Numbered from the stretch's first letter, positions 8,524 to 17,855 are shown. The stretch: DNA of 64,000 bases from Pseudocolwellia sp048296855 (GCA_048296855.1 CP182631.1), one strand, 5' to 3'. Program-made: numbers and translations. Notes: a model not told the origin generated them from the letters alone.

Positions 8524-9687
8524 GTGAGTAATAAAAAAATAGCAGTATTTACCGGAACGCGTGCTGAATATGGTTTACTCTATTGGATCCTTAAAGGGAT
8601 CTCAGCCTCAAAACATGCTGAGTTACAACTATTAGTTGGTGGAATGCATCTTTCTTCTGAGTTTGGTTACACGGTTAATCAAATTGAAAAAGATGGTTTT
8701 GATATAACAGATAAACTTGAGTTCTTACTATCTTCAGACAGTCCTGTGGGTATTTCAAAGTCTTTAGGATTAGCAGTAATAAGTGCAGCAGAGAGCTTTG
8801 CACGAAATAAACCAGATGTTGTTGTTATTTTAGGGGACAGATTTGAAGCTTTGGCCATTGCCCAAGCGGCAATGATTGCCGCTATTCCTATTGCCCATAT
8901 TCATGGCGGAGAAATAACTCAAGGTGTCATTGATGATTCTGTTCGTCACGCTATTACAAAAATGTCTTATTTACATTTTACCTCAACCGAAATTTATCGT
9001 AAAAGAGTCATTCAATTAGGAGAGCAACCCCAAAATGTATTTAATATGGGAGCTCCAGGAATAGATAACATTAACAAACTAACGTTAATGGAGTTGGATG
9101 AACTCGCTAGCTCATTACAAATTCAATTAAGTCATCCATTCTTTTTAATTACCTATCATCCCGTCACTTTATTGGCAGATAAAGCCGATGAAGAACTAAA
9201 ATGTTTACTGAGTGCTTTAGATAAATTTCCTCAATACCAAGTGATTTTTACTTATCCTAATGCTGACACCTACGGGCGTAATTTAATTGAAATATTAAAA
9301 GCATATCAGCAAATAAATCCCAAACGTACATTCTTGCTCGAATCCATGGGGCAATTACGTTACTTATCTGCCATGAAACTTGCTAGTTTGGTAATAGGTA
9401 ATTCTTCAAGTGGAATTATTGAGGCTCCTTCGTGCAAAGTCGCAACAGTAAATATTGGCGATAGGCAAAAAGGGCGGTTATCAGCTGAAAGTGTTATTCA
9501 CTGCAAAGGTGATGAAAGCTCTATTTATCAGGCTATTCAATATGCACTATCTGAAAAAATTCAAAGTACATTAGATCATGTTATTAATCCGTATGGAAAT
9601 GGTCAAGCATCTGAAAAAATAGTACAGCAATTGGTTGACTGTGAATTAGTACAGCATACACAAAAAGTTTTTTATGACCTTAACTGA
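8524..9687 (+). CDS. legG: UDP-N-acetylglucosamine 2-epimerase (hydrolysing), LegG/NeuC type
   Basis: A 387-residue WecB/NeuC-fold enzyme (GT-B-like, two Rossmann domains). Visible family motifs are TGTRAEYGLL near the N-terminus, LGDRFEALA and HIHGGEITQG in the first domain, ITYHPVT, and GNSSSGIIEAP in the C-terminal nucleotide-binding domain. NeuC enzymes release N-acetylmannosamine; LegG does the same on the 2,4-diacetamido-6-deoxy sugar. Because it sits between legB and a NeuB-type synthase, the legionaminic version is inferred. The start is a GTG at 8524 with AAAAGG upstream. Confidence 0.88.
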   Translation: MSNKKIAVFTGTRAEYGLLYWILKGISASKHAELQLLVGGMHLSSEFGYTVNQIEKDGFDITDKLEFLLSSDSPVGISKSLGLAVISAAESFARNKPDVVVILGDRFEALAIAQAAMIAAIPIAHIHGGEITQGVIDDSVRHAITKMSYLHFTSTEIYRKRVIQLGEQPQNVFNMGAPGIDNINKLTLMELDELASSLQIQLSHPFFLITYHPVTLLADKADEELKCLLSALDKFPQYQVIFTYPNADTYGRNLIEILKAYQQINPKRTFLLESMGQLRYLSAMKLASLVIGNSSSGIIEAPSCKVATVNIGDRQKGRLSAESVIHCKGDESSIYQAIQYALSEKIQSTLDHVINPYGNGQASEKIVQQLVDCELVQHTQKVFYDLN

Positions 9688-9772
9688 TGATGTTTTCTTG
9701 GAATTAGATAGTGGCTTTTAATTGTGTTAGTTAAGCTTTGAGTGAATCAATGTTATTGAAAGAGATGAATTA

Positions 9773-10867
9773 ATGGAAACAAGTAAGGTTTTAATTATTG
9801 CTGAAGCCGGTGTGAATCATAATGGTGATGAACACCGTGCTTTTGAACTTGTTGATCAAGCAGTCGCAGCTGGTGCTGACTGCGTTAAATTTCAAACATT
9901 TAAAGCTCATAACTTAGTAACGAAAACAGCTAGTTTAGCTGATTACCAAAAAGAAAATGGTGTTAAAGAAAACTCTCAATTTGCTATGTTGAAAAAGTTA
10001 GAATTAGGTTTTGATATCCATGTTAAATTGGTTGAGTATTGCCAACAAAAAAACATTACTTTTCTTTCAACAGCATTTGATTTTGAAAGCTTAGATTTCT
10101 TAATCAATGTTTTAAAATTACCTATGTTAAAAATACCTTCTGGCGAAGTGACTAATGCTCCTTTTGTATTAGCGCATGCTCATAGTGGGAAGCCGCTTAT
10201 AATTTCAACCGGTATGTGTAGTTTAGATGAAGTTGCTAAAGCATTAAGCGTAGTAGCATTCGGGCTTTGTAATGTTGAAAATAATACATTAGATAATACG
10301 CCGAGTGAGAAAGCTTTTAAACAAGCCTTTGCATCAGAACAAGGTCAACGACTATTAAATCAACACGTTACCTTATTACATTGCACGACTGATTATCCTG
10401 CCGCCCCTAAAGATATTAATTTGCATGCTATGAATACACTTAAAGACTCGTTTTCAGTTAAGGTGGGCTATTCTGATCATAGCGAAGGAATTGTCGTGCC
10501 TATTGCGGCTGTGGCTAATGGTGCGTGCGTTATTGAAAAACATTTCACGACGGATAAAAATTTGCCAGGTCCTGATCATAAAGCATCGTTAGATCCCACT
10601 GAACTAAAAACAATGGTAGACGCTATTCGACTAGTAGAACAAGCGATGGGAACAGGAATTAAAGAAGCCACAACTTCAGAGCTAAAAAATAAGCTAGTCG
10701 CGAGGAAAAGCTTAGTTGCTGGGCAACGTATTAAGCAAGGGGATAAATTAACACCTGAAAATATTCATATTAAACGTCCAGGTTCTGGTAAATCACCATA
10801 TGAATATTGGGATTTACTTAATACGCTTGCTACAAAAGATTATGAAATAGGCGACTTATTAATCTGA
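9773..10867 (+). CDS. legI: N-acetylneuraminate/legionaminate synthase, NeuB family
   Basis: A 364-residue synthase that condenses phosphoenolpyruvate with a mannosamine-type sugar to give a nine-carbon nonulosonic acid. The N-terminal NeuB TIM barrel (about 1-285) shows IIAEAGVNHNGD, CVKFQTFKA, KIPSGEVTN, LHCTTDYPA and YSDHSEGI. The C-terminal SAF (antifreeze-like) domain covers about 300-360, including KSLVAGQRIKQGDKLT. Family size is normal. The substrate, legionaminic rather than sialic acid, is inferred from legB and ptmE. A gap of 226 bases separates it from ptmE. Confidence 0.9.
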   Translation: METSKVLIIAEAGVNHNGDEHRAFELVDQAVAAGADCVKFQTFKAHNLVTKTASLADYQKENGVKENSQFAMLKKLELGFDIHVKLVEYCQQKNITFLSTAFDFESLDFLINVLKLPMLKIPSGEVTNAPFVLAHAHSGKPLIISTGMCSLDEVAKALSVVAFGLCNVENNTLDNTPSEKAFKQAFASEQGQRLLNQHVTLLHCTTDYPAAPKDINLHAMNTLKDSFSVKVGYSDHSEGIVVPIAAVANGACVIEKHFTTDKNLPGPDHKASLDPTELKTMVDAIRLVEQAMGTGIKEATTSELKNKLVARKSLVAGQRIKQGDKLTPENIHIKRPGSGKSPYEYWDLLNTLATKDYEIGDLLI

Positions 10868-11093
10868 GTCGTTTTTTATAAATTTTCCTCTAAAATCTTC
10901 ATCACTCTAGGTATAAAAAATGCTTAATAAATAGAATAAATGTATACCGTGTTTTATTTTCAGCGCTATACTTAAAATATTTATTAAAATCAGTGGAATA
11001 ATACCTGTTCAATGATTGATATTGGTATAACTAACTCGTTATGACTGTAAATTGGTTTAGCGTGTTTATGATAAACATTGATAAAGAGGTTAT

Positions 11094-12143
11094 ATGACTC
11101 AACTTTGGAAAAACATCTTAGTTCCACCTTCTACAACGATGGAAGAAACCATTAAAGTTATTGATCTTGGTGCATTAAAATTAGCGCTAGTTGTTGATTC
11201 AGATGAAACCTTGTTAGGTGTTGTAACCGATGGAGATATCAGGCGGGCATTAATTCGACATCAAAGTATGGATACAGCCATTATCGATGTTATGAATAAA
11301 AGCCCTTTAGTTGCTGACGTAAATACGACAAAAGCACGCTTGTTATCGTTAATGAAAAAAAATTCCCTCATTGCTATTCCTTTAATTAAAAATAATAAAT
11401 TAGTTGGTTTAGAAACATTAGAAAAAATTGTTTATAAACCGACTTATGAAAACCCTATATTTTTAATGGCGGGAGGTTTTGGTACCAGATTGCGCCCATT
11501 AACTAATGATTGCCCAAAGCCATTACTGAAATTGGGTGGAAAACCTATTTTAGAAACGATTATAGAAAATTTTGTCAATTCAGGTTTTCATAATTTTTAT
11601 ATCTCTACACACTTCCTATCTGAAAAAATAAAAGAACACTTTGGTGATGGCTCTGATTGGGGAGTCAATATTGAATATGTTTATGAGGAATCTCCTTTAG
11701 GTACAGCAGGAGCTTTAGGGTTATTGCCTGATAGTATGCCCAAATTACCTGTCATTATGATGAATGGTGACTTACTTACTAAAGTTGATTTTGAACATTT
11801 ACTTTCATACCACTTAGATCAAAAATCTTTGGCGACTATGTGTGTAACTGAATATGAATATCAAGTGCCTTATGGAGTCGTAGAGTCTGTTGGAAATCAA
11901 GTGGTCAGCATGGTAGAAAAGCCACTTCAACGACATTTTATTAATGCGGGCATCTACGTAATTAATCCTGAATTAATTGCGCAAGTTGAAAAAAACCAAA
12001 TCATTGACATGCCTACATTAATAGAGCAAAAAATAGCAGAAAACCACAAAGTTTCTATTTTTCCTATTCATGAATATTGGTTAGATATTGGAAAAATGAA
12101 CGACTTTAATCAAGCACAAATAGATGTAAGAGATAAGTTTTAA
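11094..12143 (+). CDS. ptmE: PtmE-like nucleotidyltransferase with CBS pair
   Basis: A 349-residue two-domain protein. Residues about 1-115 form a tandem CBS pair (LGVVTDGDIRRAL is typical). Residues about 120-349 are a sugar-phosphate nucleotidyltransferase with GGFGTRLRPLT and PKPLLKLGGKPIL. In Campylobacter PtmE makes GDP-glucosamine for the legionaminic acid pathway, and its presence next to legB and legF argues for the GDP route here too. AGAGGT lies before the ATG. Its stop codon overlaps the legF start (TAATG at 12141-12145), so the two are translationally coupled. Confidence 0.85.
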   Translation: MTQLWKNILVPPSTTMEETIKVIDLGALKLALVVDSDETLLGVVTDGDIRRALIRHQSMDTAIIDVMNKSPLVADVNTTKARLLSLMKKNSLIAIPLIKNNKLVGLETLEKIVYKPTYENPIFLMAGGFGTRLRPLTNDCPKPLLKLGGKPILETIIENFVNSGFHNFYISTHFLSEKIKEHFGDGSDWGVNIEYVYEESPLGTAGALGLLPDSMPKLPVIMMNGDLLTKVDFEHLLSYHLDQKSLATMCVTEYEYQVPYGVVESVGNQVVSMVEKPLQRHFINAGIYVINPELIAQVEKNQIIDMPTLIEQKIAENHKVSIFPIHEYWLDIGKMNDFNQAQIDVRDKF

Positions 12144-12844
12144 TGATACTAAAGAAACGTTTATTTGCTTTTATTGGTGCTAGAAGTGGCTCAAAAGGTT
12201 TGGTCGATAAAAACATTAAAATGTTTCATGGTAAACCCTTAATGGCATGGACGATTGAAGCTGCACTAAACTCTCAATATATTGATAAAGTGTTTGTCTC
12301 TACTGATAGTAAAAAGTACGCTGAAATTGCTAAACAATATGGTGCAGAAGTTATTGATAGACCTGAACACTTATCAAATGATGATTCCTCTTTAGCTGAA
12401 GCTCTACAACACGCTTATGAACAAATAAAAACATTACATGGAGAGTTTAATATAGCACTAAATCTGCAAGCGACGTCACCGTTAAGAACATGTAAGCATA
12501 TTGACGAAGCCATTGAGCTTTATACATTGCGTGATAACGAAGAGTTACGTCTTTTTTCGTGTTATCAACTGGAACAAAAATATGCATGGATCATGAAAGG
12601 TGATAAGCAGGGTTATGCGCACTTTGTTGATAACAGTGAACAAATAAAAACGCATCATGCTCGACAAAAAAATGCTGCCATCTATATGCCTAATGGAGCT
12701 ATATATATACTGCCGACGAATGATTTATCTAAGTTTTATAATGATACATCAATTCCATATGTCATGAATCAAGCAGAATCTATAGATATTGATACTATTC
12801 AAGATTTTGAGTTAGCTGAACAGGCTTTTTTAAGCATTCATTAA
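12143..12844 (+). CDS. legF: CMP-nonulosonate cytidylyltransferase (LegF/NeuA type)
   Basis: A 233-residue acylneuraminate cytidylyltransferase that activates the nonulosonic acid with CTP. The N-terminal motif ARSGSKGLVDKNIK and LQATSPLRTCKHIDEAI are the CTP-binding and substrate loops of the family. A further conserved stretch is NGAIYILP. The ATG overlaps the ptmE stop. It is the last gene of the set and ends convergently, overlapping the next gene by 4 bases. Confidence 0.9.
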   Translation: MILKKRLFAFIGARSGSKGLVDKNIKMFHGKPLMAWTIEAALNSQYIDKVFVSTDSKKYAEIAKQYGAEVIDRPEHLSNDDSSLAEALQHAYEQIKTLHGEFNIALNLQATSPLRTCKHIDEAIELYTLRDNEELRLFSCYQLEQKYAWIMKGDKQGYAHFVDNSEQIKTHHARQKNAAIYMPNGAIYILPTNDLSKFYNDTSIPYVMNQAESIDIDTIQDFELAEQAFLSIH

Positions 12845-13785
12845 TGAAACTTCTCAGCAGTATATTGCCCTTGTATTATCGCTAATTCTGACGTTTGATT
12901 TAATGTACCTAAAGGTAACAATGCTGGCCCTGTTGGTTCAGCTAAAAGATAGGTTGTGCCGTCTAACGTTATTGTTACTTCATCTTCTCTTGCCAATACA
13001 TCTATGCCAATTAACGCATGGTTATCGATAAAAATTAACACCATTTTTATTCTTGGCATGAGGGATCTTAATATAGCTGCTGTGAGAGTCACTTTACTAT
13101 CGCAATCTCCTTGGTTTTCCCACAATAGCTTTAAGGGGGGATTAAAACCTGAACCGGAAGATTCAACTCTTGAGTTTAGTGTTGAATAAGGAATATTTTG
13201 TACAAAAGCCAAAACATGATCTGTTGCTTTACGAATGTTTTGTATAGAAACCGTTTCTAAAATTAACGGTTTCATTGGTTTCAAGTCATCAGCTGATAAC
13301 GAGGCAAAGGTTACATGATCAGGTTTTATTGCTTGTATATTATCGTAAGTTGTAAAGGTGTGATACCAATTAGCTTGTAGGTATTGTTGAGTAAACTCAC
13401 TATGCAAAGTTAATATTTTTTCTTCGGTATCATTCACTAATGCTAGGTCGCTGCCTTTAACGGTAATGCTTCCTGCTTTCTTATCATAATTAATTTGAAT
13501 GTTTGCAATAGGGTTTTTATTCAAATACCTCATGATTTTATTACTAATTTGCCGTGCAGCTAATTTAGGTTTATAGGTACGGAAGTTTCTAAACTTATTG
13601 AATAGGGCTGCCTTCTCTAACGAAAAGACTATAGATTGCGCTTTTTTCTGATGATCTTCCCATTGATAATTAAATTGGTAAAAATCACCTTTTTCTACTT
13701 TACTGAAATGAAGTTGTTTTGCTGCAGCGTTATAAGTAACACAACATAATAATATTAATATAAACAGTTGCTTGGGGTTACTCAT
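12841..13785 (-). CDS. Secreted transglutaminase-like cysteine protein of unknown function
   Basis: A 314-residue protein with a Sec signal peptide (hydrophobic residues 8-19, AAA end at 20-22). The C-terminal third has the order of a papain/transglutaminase-like triad: Cys228 in QGDCDSK, His256 in DNHALIGI and Glu283 in LLAEPTG. That suggests a transglutaminase-core fold in the periplasm, perhaps a peptidase or amidase. The N-terminal 200 residues are not recognised. It ends convergently with legF, with a 4-base overlap and no room for a separate terminator. I do not assign a substrate. Confidence 0.7.
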   Translation of the reverse strand: MSNPKQLFILILLCCVTYNAAAKQLHFSKVEKGDFYQFNYQWEDHQKKAQSIVFSLEKAALFNKFRNFRTYKPKLAARQISNKIMRYLNKNPIANIQINYDKKAGSITVKGSDLALVNDTEEKILTLHSEFTQQYLQANWYHTFTTYDNIQAIKPDHVTFASLSADDLKPMKPLILETVSIQNIRKATDHVLAFVQNIPYSTLNSRVESSGSGFNPPLKLLWENQGDCDSKVTLTAAILRSLMPRIKMVLIFIDNHALIGIDVLAREDEVTITLDGTTYLLAEPTGPALLPLGTLNQTSELAIIQGQYTAEKFH

Positions 13786-13976
13786 CGTACATGTTTACTC
13801 ATAACGCTATTTATCATTAATTTAAGCACTTGTTGTGATGCTAAGCAAGTCGTTATATCACGTGAAGTGTACTTTGCTTTTAATAAATATTTGGCGTAGT
13901 ATTAAAACAGGTGTTTTAATTGCTTGTTTAAATATTGCGATTAATTATAAAAAACGTTTTATTTTCGGAGATGATT

Positions 13977-15758
13977 GTGGCTGATTACCAAGTACCTTTA
14001 AAAGATATGAATTTTTTGTTGTTTGATGTATTTAAGTCAGAAACGTTATGGCAAAACTTGCCTAAATTAGCTGATCATGTAGATCGTGAAACAACTGAAG
14101 CAATATTACAAGAATGCGCAAAAATAGCAGAACAAGAAATTGCTCCACTTTCACGAATAGGCGATGAAACAGGTGTTAATTTTAATAATGGCACAGTAAC
14201 AACGGTTCCAGGTTACAAAGAAGCCTTTGCAACATACGTAGCGGGTGGATGGACTGCCTTAGGTGGTGATGTCAACTATGGAGGCATGGGAATGCCTAAA
14301 GTTGTAACAGCTTTCCACGAAGAAATGCTGTGCTCAGCCGACATATCTTTTTCATTATATCCAGGACTTACTGCTGGCGCGGGTTTATCGTTGGCTAAGC
14401 ATGGTAGTGAGGAGTTGAAGGAAAAATATTTAACACGTATGTATTCCGGTGATTGGACCGCAACAATGTGTTTAACTGAATCTCATTCAGGTACCGATTT
14501 AGGTTTAATTAGAACCAAAGCAATACCTCAAGATAATGGTAGCTATAAAATCACAGGTAATAAAATATTTATTAGCGCGGGTGAGCATGATTTAGCTGAA
14601 AATATTATTCACCTTGTCTTAGCTAAGTTACCAGATGCACCAGCAGGACCTAAAGGTATTTCTCTTTTCTTAGTGCCTAAATTTAAGGTGAATGATGATG
14701 AAACCTTAGGTGAAGCGAATAATGTAACTTGTGGTTCTATTGAGCATAAAATGGGTATTCATGCTTCCGCTACCTGTGTAATGAACTTTGACGAAGCTGA
14801 AGGTTATCTTATTGGCGAAATCAATAAAGGCTTAAATTGCATGTTTACCATGATGAACTTTGAACGCATTGGCGTTGGTATTCAAGGTATAGGAGCTGCA
14901 GCTAAGTCTTATCAAAATGCTCTTGAATACGCTAAAGATCGTTTGCAAGGTCGTTCATTAACGGGTGTTAAAAACCCTGATGGCGTAGCTGATTCAATTA
15001 TGGTTCATGGTGATGTGCGCAGAATGCTATTAAATATGAAAGCATTAACTGAAGGCTCAAGAGCTTTATCAACTTACATTTCAATGCAATTAGATATATC
15101 AACATACGGTGAAGGAGAGCCGCAGAAAAAAGGTGAAGCGTTAGCGGCGTTAATGACACCTCTTGCCAAAGCTTTTTTCACTGACATGGGATTTGATAGT
15201 ACAGTTGCGGGTCAGCAAGTATTTGGTGGCCATGGTTTTATTCGTGAATGGGGGCAGGAGCAACTAGTTCGTGATACTCGTATTGCTCAAATATACGAAG
15301 GAACAAACGGCGTGCAAGCTATGGATTTACTCGCTCGTAAAGTTGCAGGTAGTAAAGGTGAGCTAATGAAGATCTTCCTTCAAGAGGTAAGGGATTATAT
15401 TAACGCGACTAAGCATGAAAACATGAATCAATTTATTGCACCGCTTTCAACATCAATTGATGAATTAGAAGAACTCACTCATTATGTTTTAAGTGCCGCA
15501 CATAAAAATCCTGAAGAATTAGGTACAGCAGCAAACGATTATTTACATGTGTTTGGTTATACAGCAATGGCTTTCATTTGGGCTAAAATGGCGGAAGAGG
15601 CTTTTAATAAAGAAAGTTCTGGCGATAGTTTTTACCAAAGCAAAATTAAAACCGCACAATATTATTTTGCAAAACTACTGCCTCGAAGAGCATCACTTAT
15701 TGAATCAATAAAAGCGGGAAGTCATACCTTGTTTGATATAGAAGATGAACTTTTTTAA
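13977..15758 (+). CDS. Acyl-CoA dehydrogenase (about 590-residue FadE/DmdC-like type)
   Basis: A 593-residue flavoenzyme for the alpha,beta-oxidation of acyl-CoA. It has the N-terminal helical domain, the FAD-binding middle (CLTESHSGTDLG, GNKIFISAGEH), the C-terminal helical domain with the catalytic glutamate in IYEGTNGVQA, and an extra C-terminal extension typical of this long subfamily. Members are annotated as fatty acyl-CoA dehydrogenases or as methylmercaptopropionyl-CoA dehydrogenase (DmdC); sequence alone does not decide. GTG at 13977 is chosen because CGGAG (13966-13970) would touch the in-frame ATG at 13971 and homologues start with ADY. It is monocistronic with a terminator at 15784. 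Confidence 0.9.
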   Translation: MADYQVPLKDMNFLLFDVFKSETLWQNLPKLADHVDRETTEAILQECAKIAEQEIAPLSRIGDETGVNFNNGTVTTVPGYKEAFATYVAGGWTALGGDVNYGGMGMPKVVTAFHEEMLCSADISFSLYPGLTAGAGLSLAKHGSEELKEKYLTRMYSGDWTATMCLTESHSGTDLGLIRTKAIPQDNGSYKITGNKIFISAGEHDLAENIIHLVLAKLPDAPAGPKGISLFLVPKFKVNDDETLGEANNVTCGSIEHKMGIHASATCVMNFDEAEGYLIGEINKGLNCMFTMMNFERIGVGIQGIGAAAKSYQNALEYAKDRLQGRSLTGVKNPDGVADSIMVHGDVRRMLLNMKALTEGSRALSTYISMQLDISTYGEGEPQKKGEALAALMTPLAKAFFTDMGFDSTVAGQQVFGGHGFIREWGQEQLVRDTRIAQIYEGTNGVQAMDLLARKVAGSKGELMKIFLQEVRDYINATKHENMNQFIAPLSTSIDELEELTHYVLSAAHKNPEELGTAANDYLHVFGYTAMAFIWAKMAEEAFNKESSGDSFYQSKIKTAQYYFAKLLPRRASLIESIKAGSHTLFDIEDELF

Positions 15759-15783
15759 AAACTAAATGGTTGGTTATAATTTT

Positions 15784-15817
15784 AATGCTCATAAGTGATT
15801 CTTATGGGCATTTTTTA
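15784..15817 (+). terminator. Rho-independent terminator of acyl-CoA dehydrogenase
   Basis: AATGCTCATAAG (15784-15795) pairs with CTTATGGGCATT (15801-15812) with one G-T wobble and ends in six T. Confidence 0.85.
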
Positions 15818-15987
15818 TATACATTATAAACGAAGCTATGTACTCCTTAACATTGATATGCTTCTAGCCAAAAAGCGTAAATTTATTACTGTTAATACTC
15901 TTGCGAAAATAGTGTTATTAACTAATTCACTATTTGGATTAGTTAAGGGTTATACTAGCGCCCATAAATTTTATGTGAGATGTAACT

Positions 15988-16722
15988 TTGTTAGCGTTTT
16001 TTCGAATATTATTAGTAACCATTGCTTTGGTTTTTATATGTGTTGTTTCTTGTATTTTTTGCTTATTTAGACCTTTCCATAAAAATAATGCACATTTAAC
16101 TTGTCGTTACTTAGCTAAAGTTACAACATTATTAGGTGTAGAGGTTGAAGTTAGGATCCCAGAGTCAGTTAAGCATATTGATTCTGTGGTGTATATTTGT
16201 AATCACCAGAATACTTGGGATATGTTTACGTTAGCAGGTGCTGTTAGGCCAAATACGGTAAGTGTTGGCAAAAAAAGCCTTATATGGATGCCTTTTTTTG
16301 GACAAATGTATTGGTTAACAGGTAACATTCTAATAGATCGTAAAAATAGTAATAAAGCTAAAAATACTATTGCACAAACGGCGAGTAAAATTAATGCAGA
16401 CGGACTATCTGTTTGGCTTTTCCCCGAAGGTACTCGTAGTTATGGTAAAGGTATTTTACCTTTTAAAACAGGGGCTTTTAGAACAGCACAACAAGCCAAT
16501 GTTCCTATTGTTCCTATTTGTGCAAGTAGTTCGGCTGATATAAAATTGAACCGCTGGAATAACGGAAAAATAATAATTCAATTTTTAGAACCTATTCACA
16601 TAAATACACAAAATAGCGAGAGTATCAAATCTGTAACTCAAAAAGCCCAGCTAATGATCACTGAAAAATTTAATGAACTGAACGAAGAAGTACAACACAG
16701 TTATAGCAATGAGACTAAATAA
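15988..16722 (+). CDS. plsC: 1-acyl-sn-glycerol-3-phosphate acyltransferase
   Basis: A 244-residue membrane-bound lysophosphatidate acyltransferase making phosphatidate for phospholipid synthesis. The N-terminus has a membrane helix (residues about 4-27). The catalytic HX4D motif is NHQNTWD, and the substrate motif is FPEGTRS, followed by the P-I-V-P-I block. The start appears to be TTG at 15988, with GAGATG upstream; no ATG or GTG precedes the membrane helix in frame. It overlaps rraB by one base (TAATG at 16720-16724). Confidence 0.92.
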   Translation: MLAFFRILLVTIALVFICVVSCIFCLFRPFHKNNAHLTCRYLAKVTTLLGVEVEVRIPESVKHIDSVVYICNHQNTWDMFTLAGAVRPNTVSVGKKSLIWMPFFGQMYWLTGNILIDRKNSNKAKNTIAQTASKINADGLSVWLFPEGTRSYGKGILPFKTGAFRTAQQANVPIVPICASSSADIKLNRWNNGKIIIQFLEPIHINTQNSESIKSVTQKAQLMITEKFNELNEEVQHSYSNETK

Positions 16723-17072
16723 TGATTGAAGATGAATTACAACAATGGTTAACCCATACTGAAAACTTAATTGCAGATCTTATTGCAGACGAAACAAATG
16801 AAGACGTAGATCATACTATTGAACATCATTTTTCTAGTGCAAATTTTGAGTTGTTAGAAGCTGCAGCGGTAACAGCTTTTAAGAAAGGGTATGATGTAGA
16901 AGAGCCTGAAGAAGCAGAAACTGACAGTGGTGAAAAGGTATTTGCCTTTGATATTATTACAGAACAACCTCTTGAGGTAGATATCATTTCAGATGAGACT
17001 AAAATTATGTATCAGTTAGCTAAGCAGTGTAAAGTGGACTATGATGGTTGGGGTACATATTTCGAAGAATAG
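16722..17072 (+). CDS. rraB: Regulator of RNase E activity B (RraB)
   Basis: A 116-residue acidic protein of the RraB family, which binds RNase E and inhibits or redirects mRNA decay. Clear family stretches are TIEHHFSSANFELLE, VTAFKKGYDVEEPEE and VDYDGWGTYFEE. The long acidic tail seen after this point in E. coli RraB is missing, so the protein stops right after the conserved core. The start overlaps the plsC stop, so the two are coupled. The next ORF follows after 21 bases. Confidence 0.92.
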   Translation: MIEDELQQWLTHTENLIADLIADETNEDVDHTIEHHFSSANFELLEAAAVTAFKKGYDVEEPEEAETDSGEKVFAFDIITEQPLEVDIISDETKIMYQLAKQCKVDYDGWGTYFEE

Positions 17073-17093
17073 AATATACCAAGGAGTTATTCG

Positions 17094-17252
17094 ATGGATT
17101 GGATTAATAATATTATAGACCCTGCGATTTTATCGCTTTTAATTCCAATTATTGCAATTGTAGGTGCGTTTAGTCTTTCTGCTTTTAAAGCACATCATAA
17201 GCATATTGAGAGAATAGAAAAAATAAAACAGGGAATGGATCCTGATTCTTAA
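17094..17252 (+). CDS. 52-residue single-pass membrane protein
   Basis: A short gene with a strong ribosome site (AAGGAG, 17081-17086) and an ATG at 17094. The product has a hydrophobic helix at about residues 11-31 (AILSLLIPIIAIVGAFSL) followed by a basic, His-rich cytoplasmic-type helix (KAHHKHIERIEKIKQGMDPDS). The layout, a TM segment then a short charged amphipathic helix, resembles PspB-like small proteins, but no family is assigned. It follows rraB by 21 bases and is probably in the same operon. Confidence 0.7.
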   Translation: MDWINNIIDPAILSLLIPIIAIVGAFSLSAFKAHHKHIERIEKIKQGMDPDS

Positions 17253-17393
17253 ATTTTAGATTAATATTAGTCTCACTACTGCGTTTCATGCCCCTTGATG
17301 AAGCGCTGAAATAAATATTTGCTATGGGACGAATTTTTCGTCGTATAAAGTAGTGATTTTATTACTGGGATTTGCATACATTTTTTAAGAAAT

Positions 17394-17420
17394 AAAGGAG
17401 CTGATATTTCGCTCCTTTTT
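17394..17420 (+). terminator. Rho-independent terminator of plsC-rraB unit
   Basis: AAAGGAGC (17394-17401) pairs with GCTCCTTT (17411-17418) and continues into T. Confidence 0.8.
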
Positions 17421-17500
17421 AGTTATTAATTACAGCTCATCAATCAACTTCTATGTTACCCCTACTATCAATATTCATTTTACTGAATAATTAATTTTTA

Positions 17501-17568
17501 TACCAAACGCATTAATGAATTGACCATTTAAACGAGTACAAATGATCAATTGGTTATTGCGATTGGTA
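17501..17568. repeat. 29-bp imperfect inverted repeat with 10-bp loop
   Basis: The left arm 17501-17529 starts TACCAAACGCATTAATGAAT; the right arm 17540-17568 is its reverse complement with about five mismatches and ends GATTGGTA. The loop is 17530-17539. It resembles the dispersed palindromic intergenic elements of marine Alteromonadales; only one copy is seen in this window. Confidence 0.7.
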
Positions 17569-17855
17569 TTACTCATGGAGCTTCGTAAATTCCTGAATTT
17601 CACTTCTTATCTTTTTTAACCAATAACCTCAAGTTATTGTCTTATAGCTTTTTATTTATTTTTAAATTGTATGCAATTTATTGCTAGTAATTTTTATTAA
17701 AATAGTTAACTATAAGTTCAAATTTTTAACTGCCTATGTATCCAAAACTATAGACTTGTCTATAATTAAAATAACCTAAAAGGATGTTCGCCTAGATATT
17801 TATTAGTTGTATAGCTGAAAAGTAACTCATTCAGCTAAGTAGATTAGGAACAATA

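Larger units (their letters stand above)
17253..17855. other. 603-bp non-coding stretch
   Basis: I see no credible coding frame here. It holds a terminator at 17394, an inverted repeat at 17501-17568 and an AT-rich stretch before the 73-residue gene at 17856. Confidence 0.6.

Noticed and set aside
15795..16070. 91-codon frame before plsC
   Set aside because: It begins within the acyl-CoA dehydrogenase terminator and overlaps the plsC start in another frame; composition is not protein-like.
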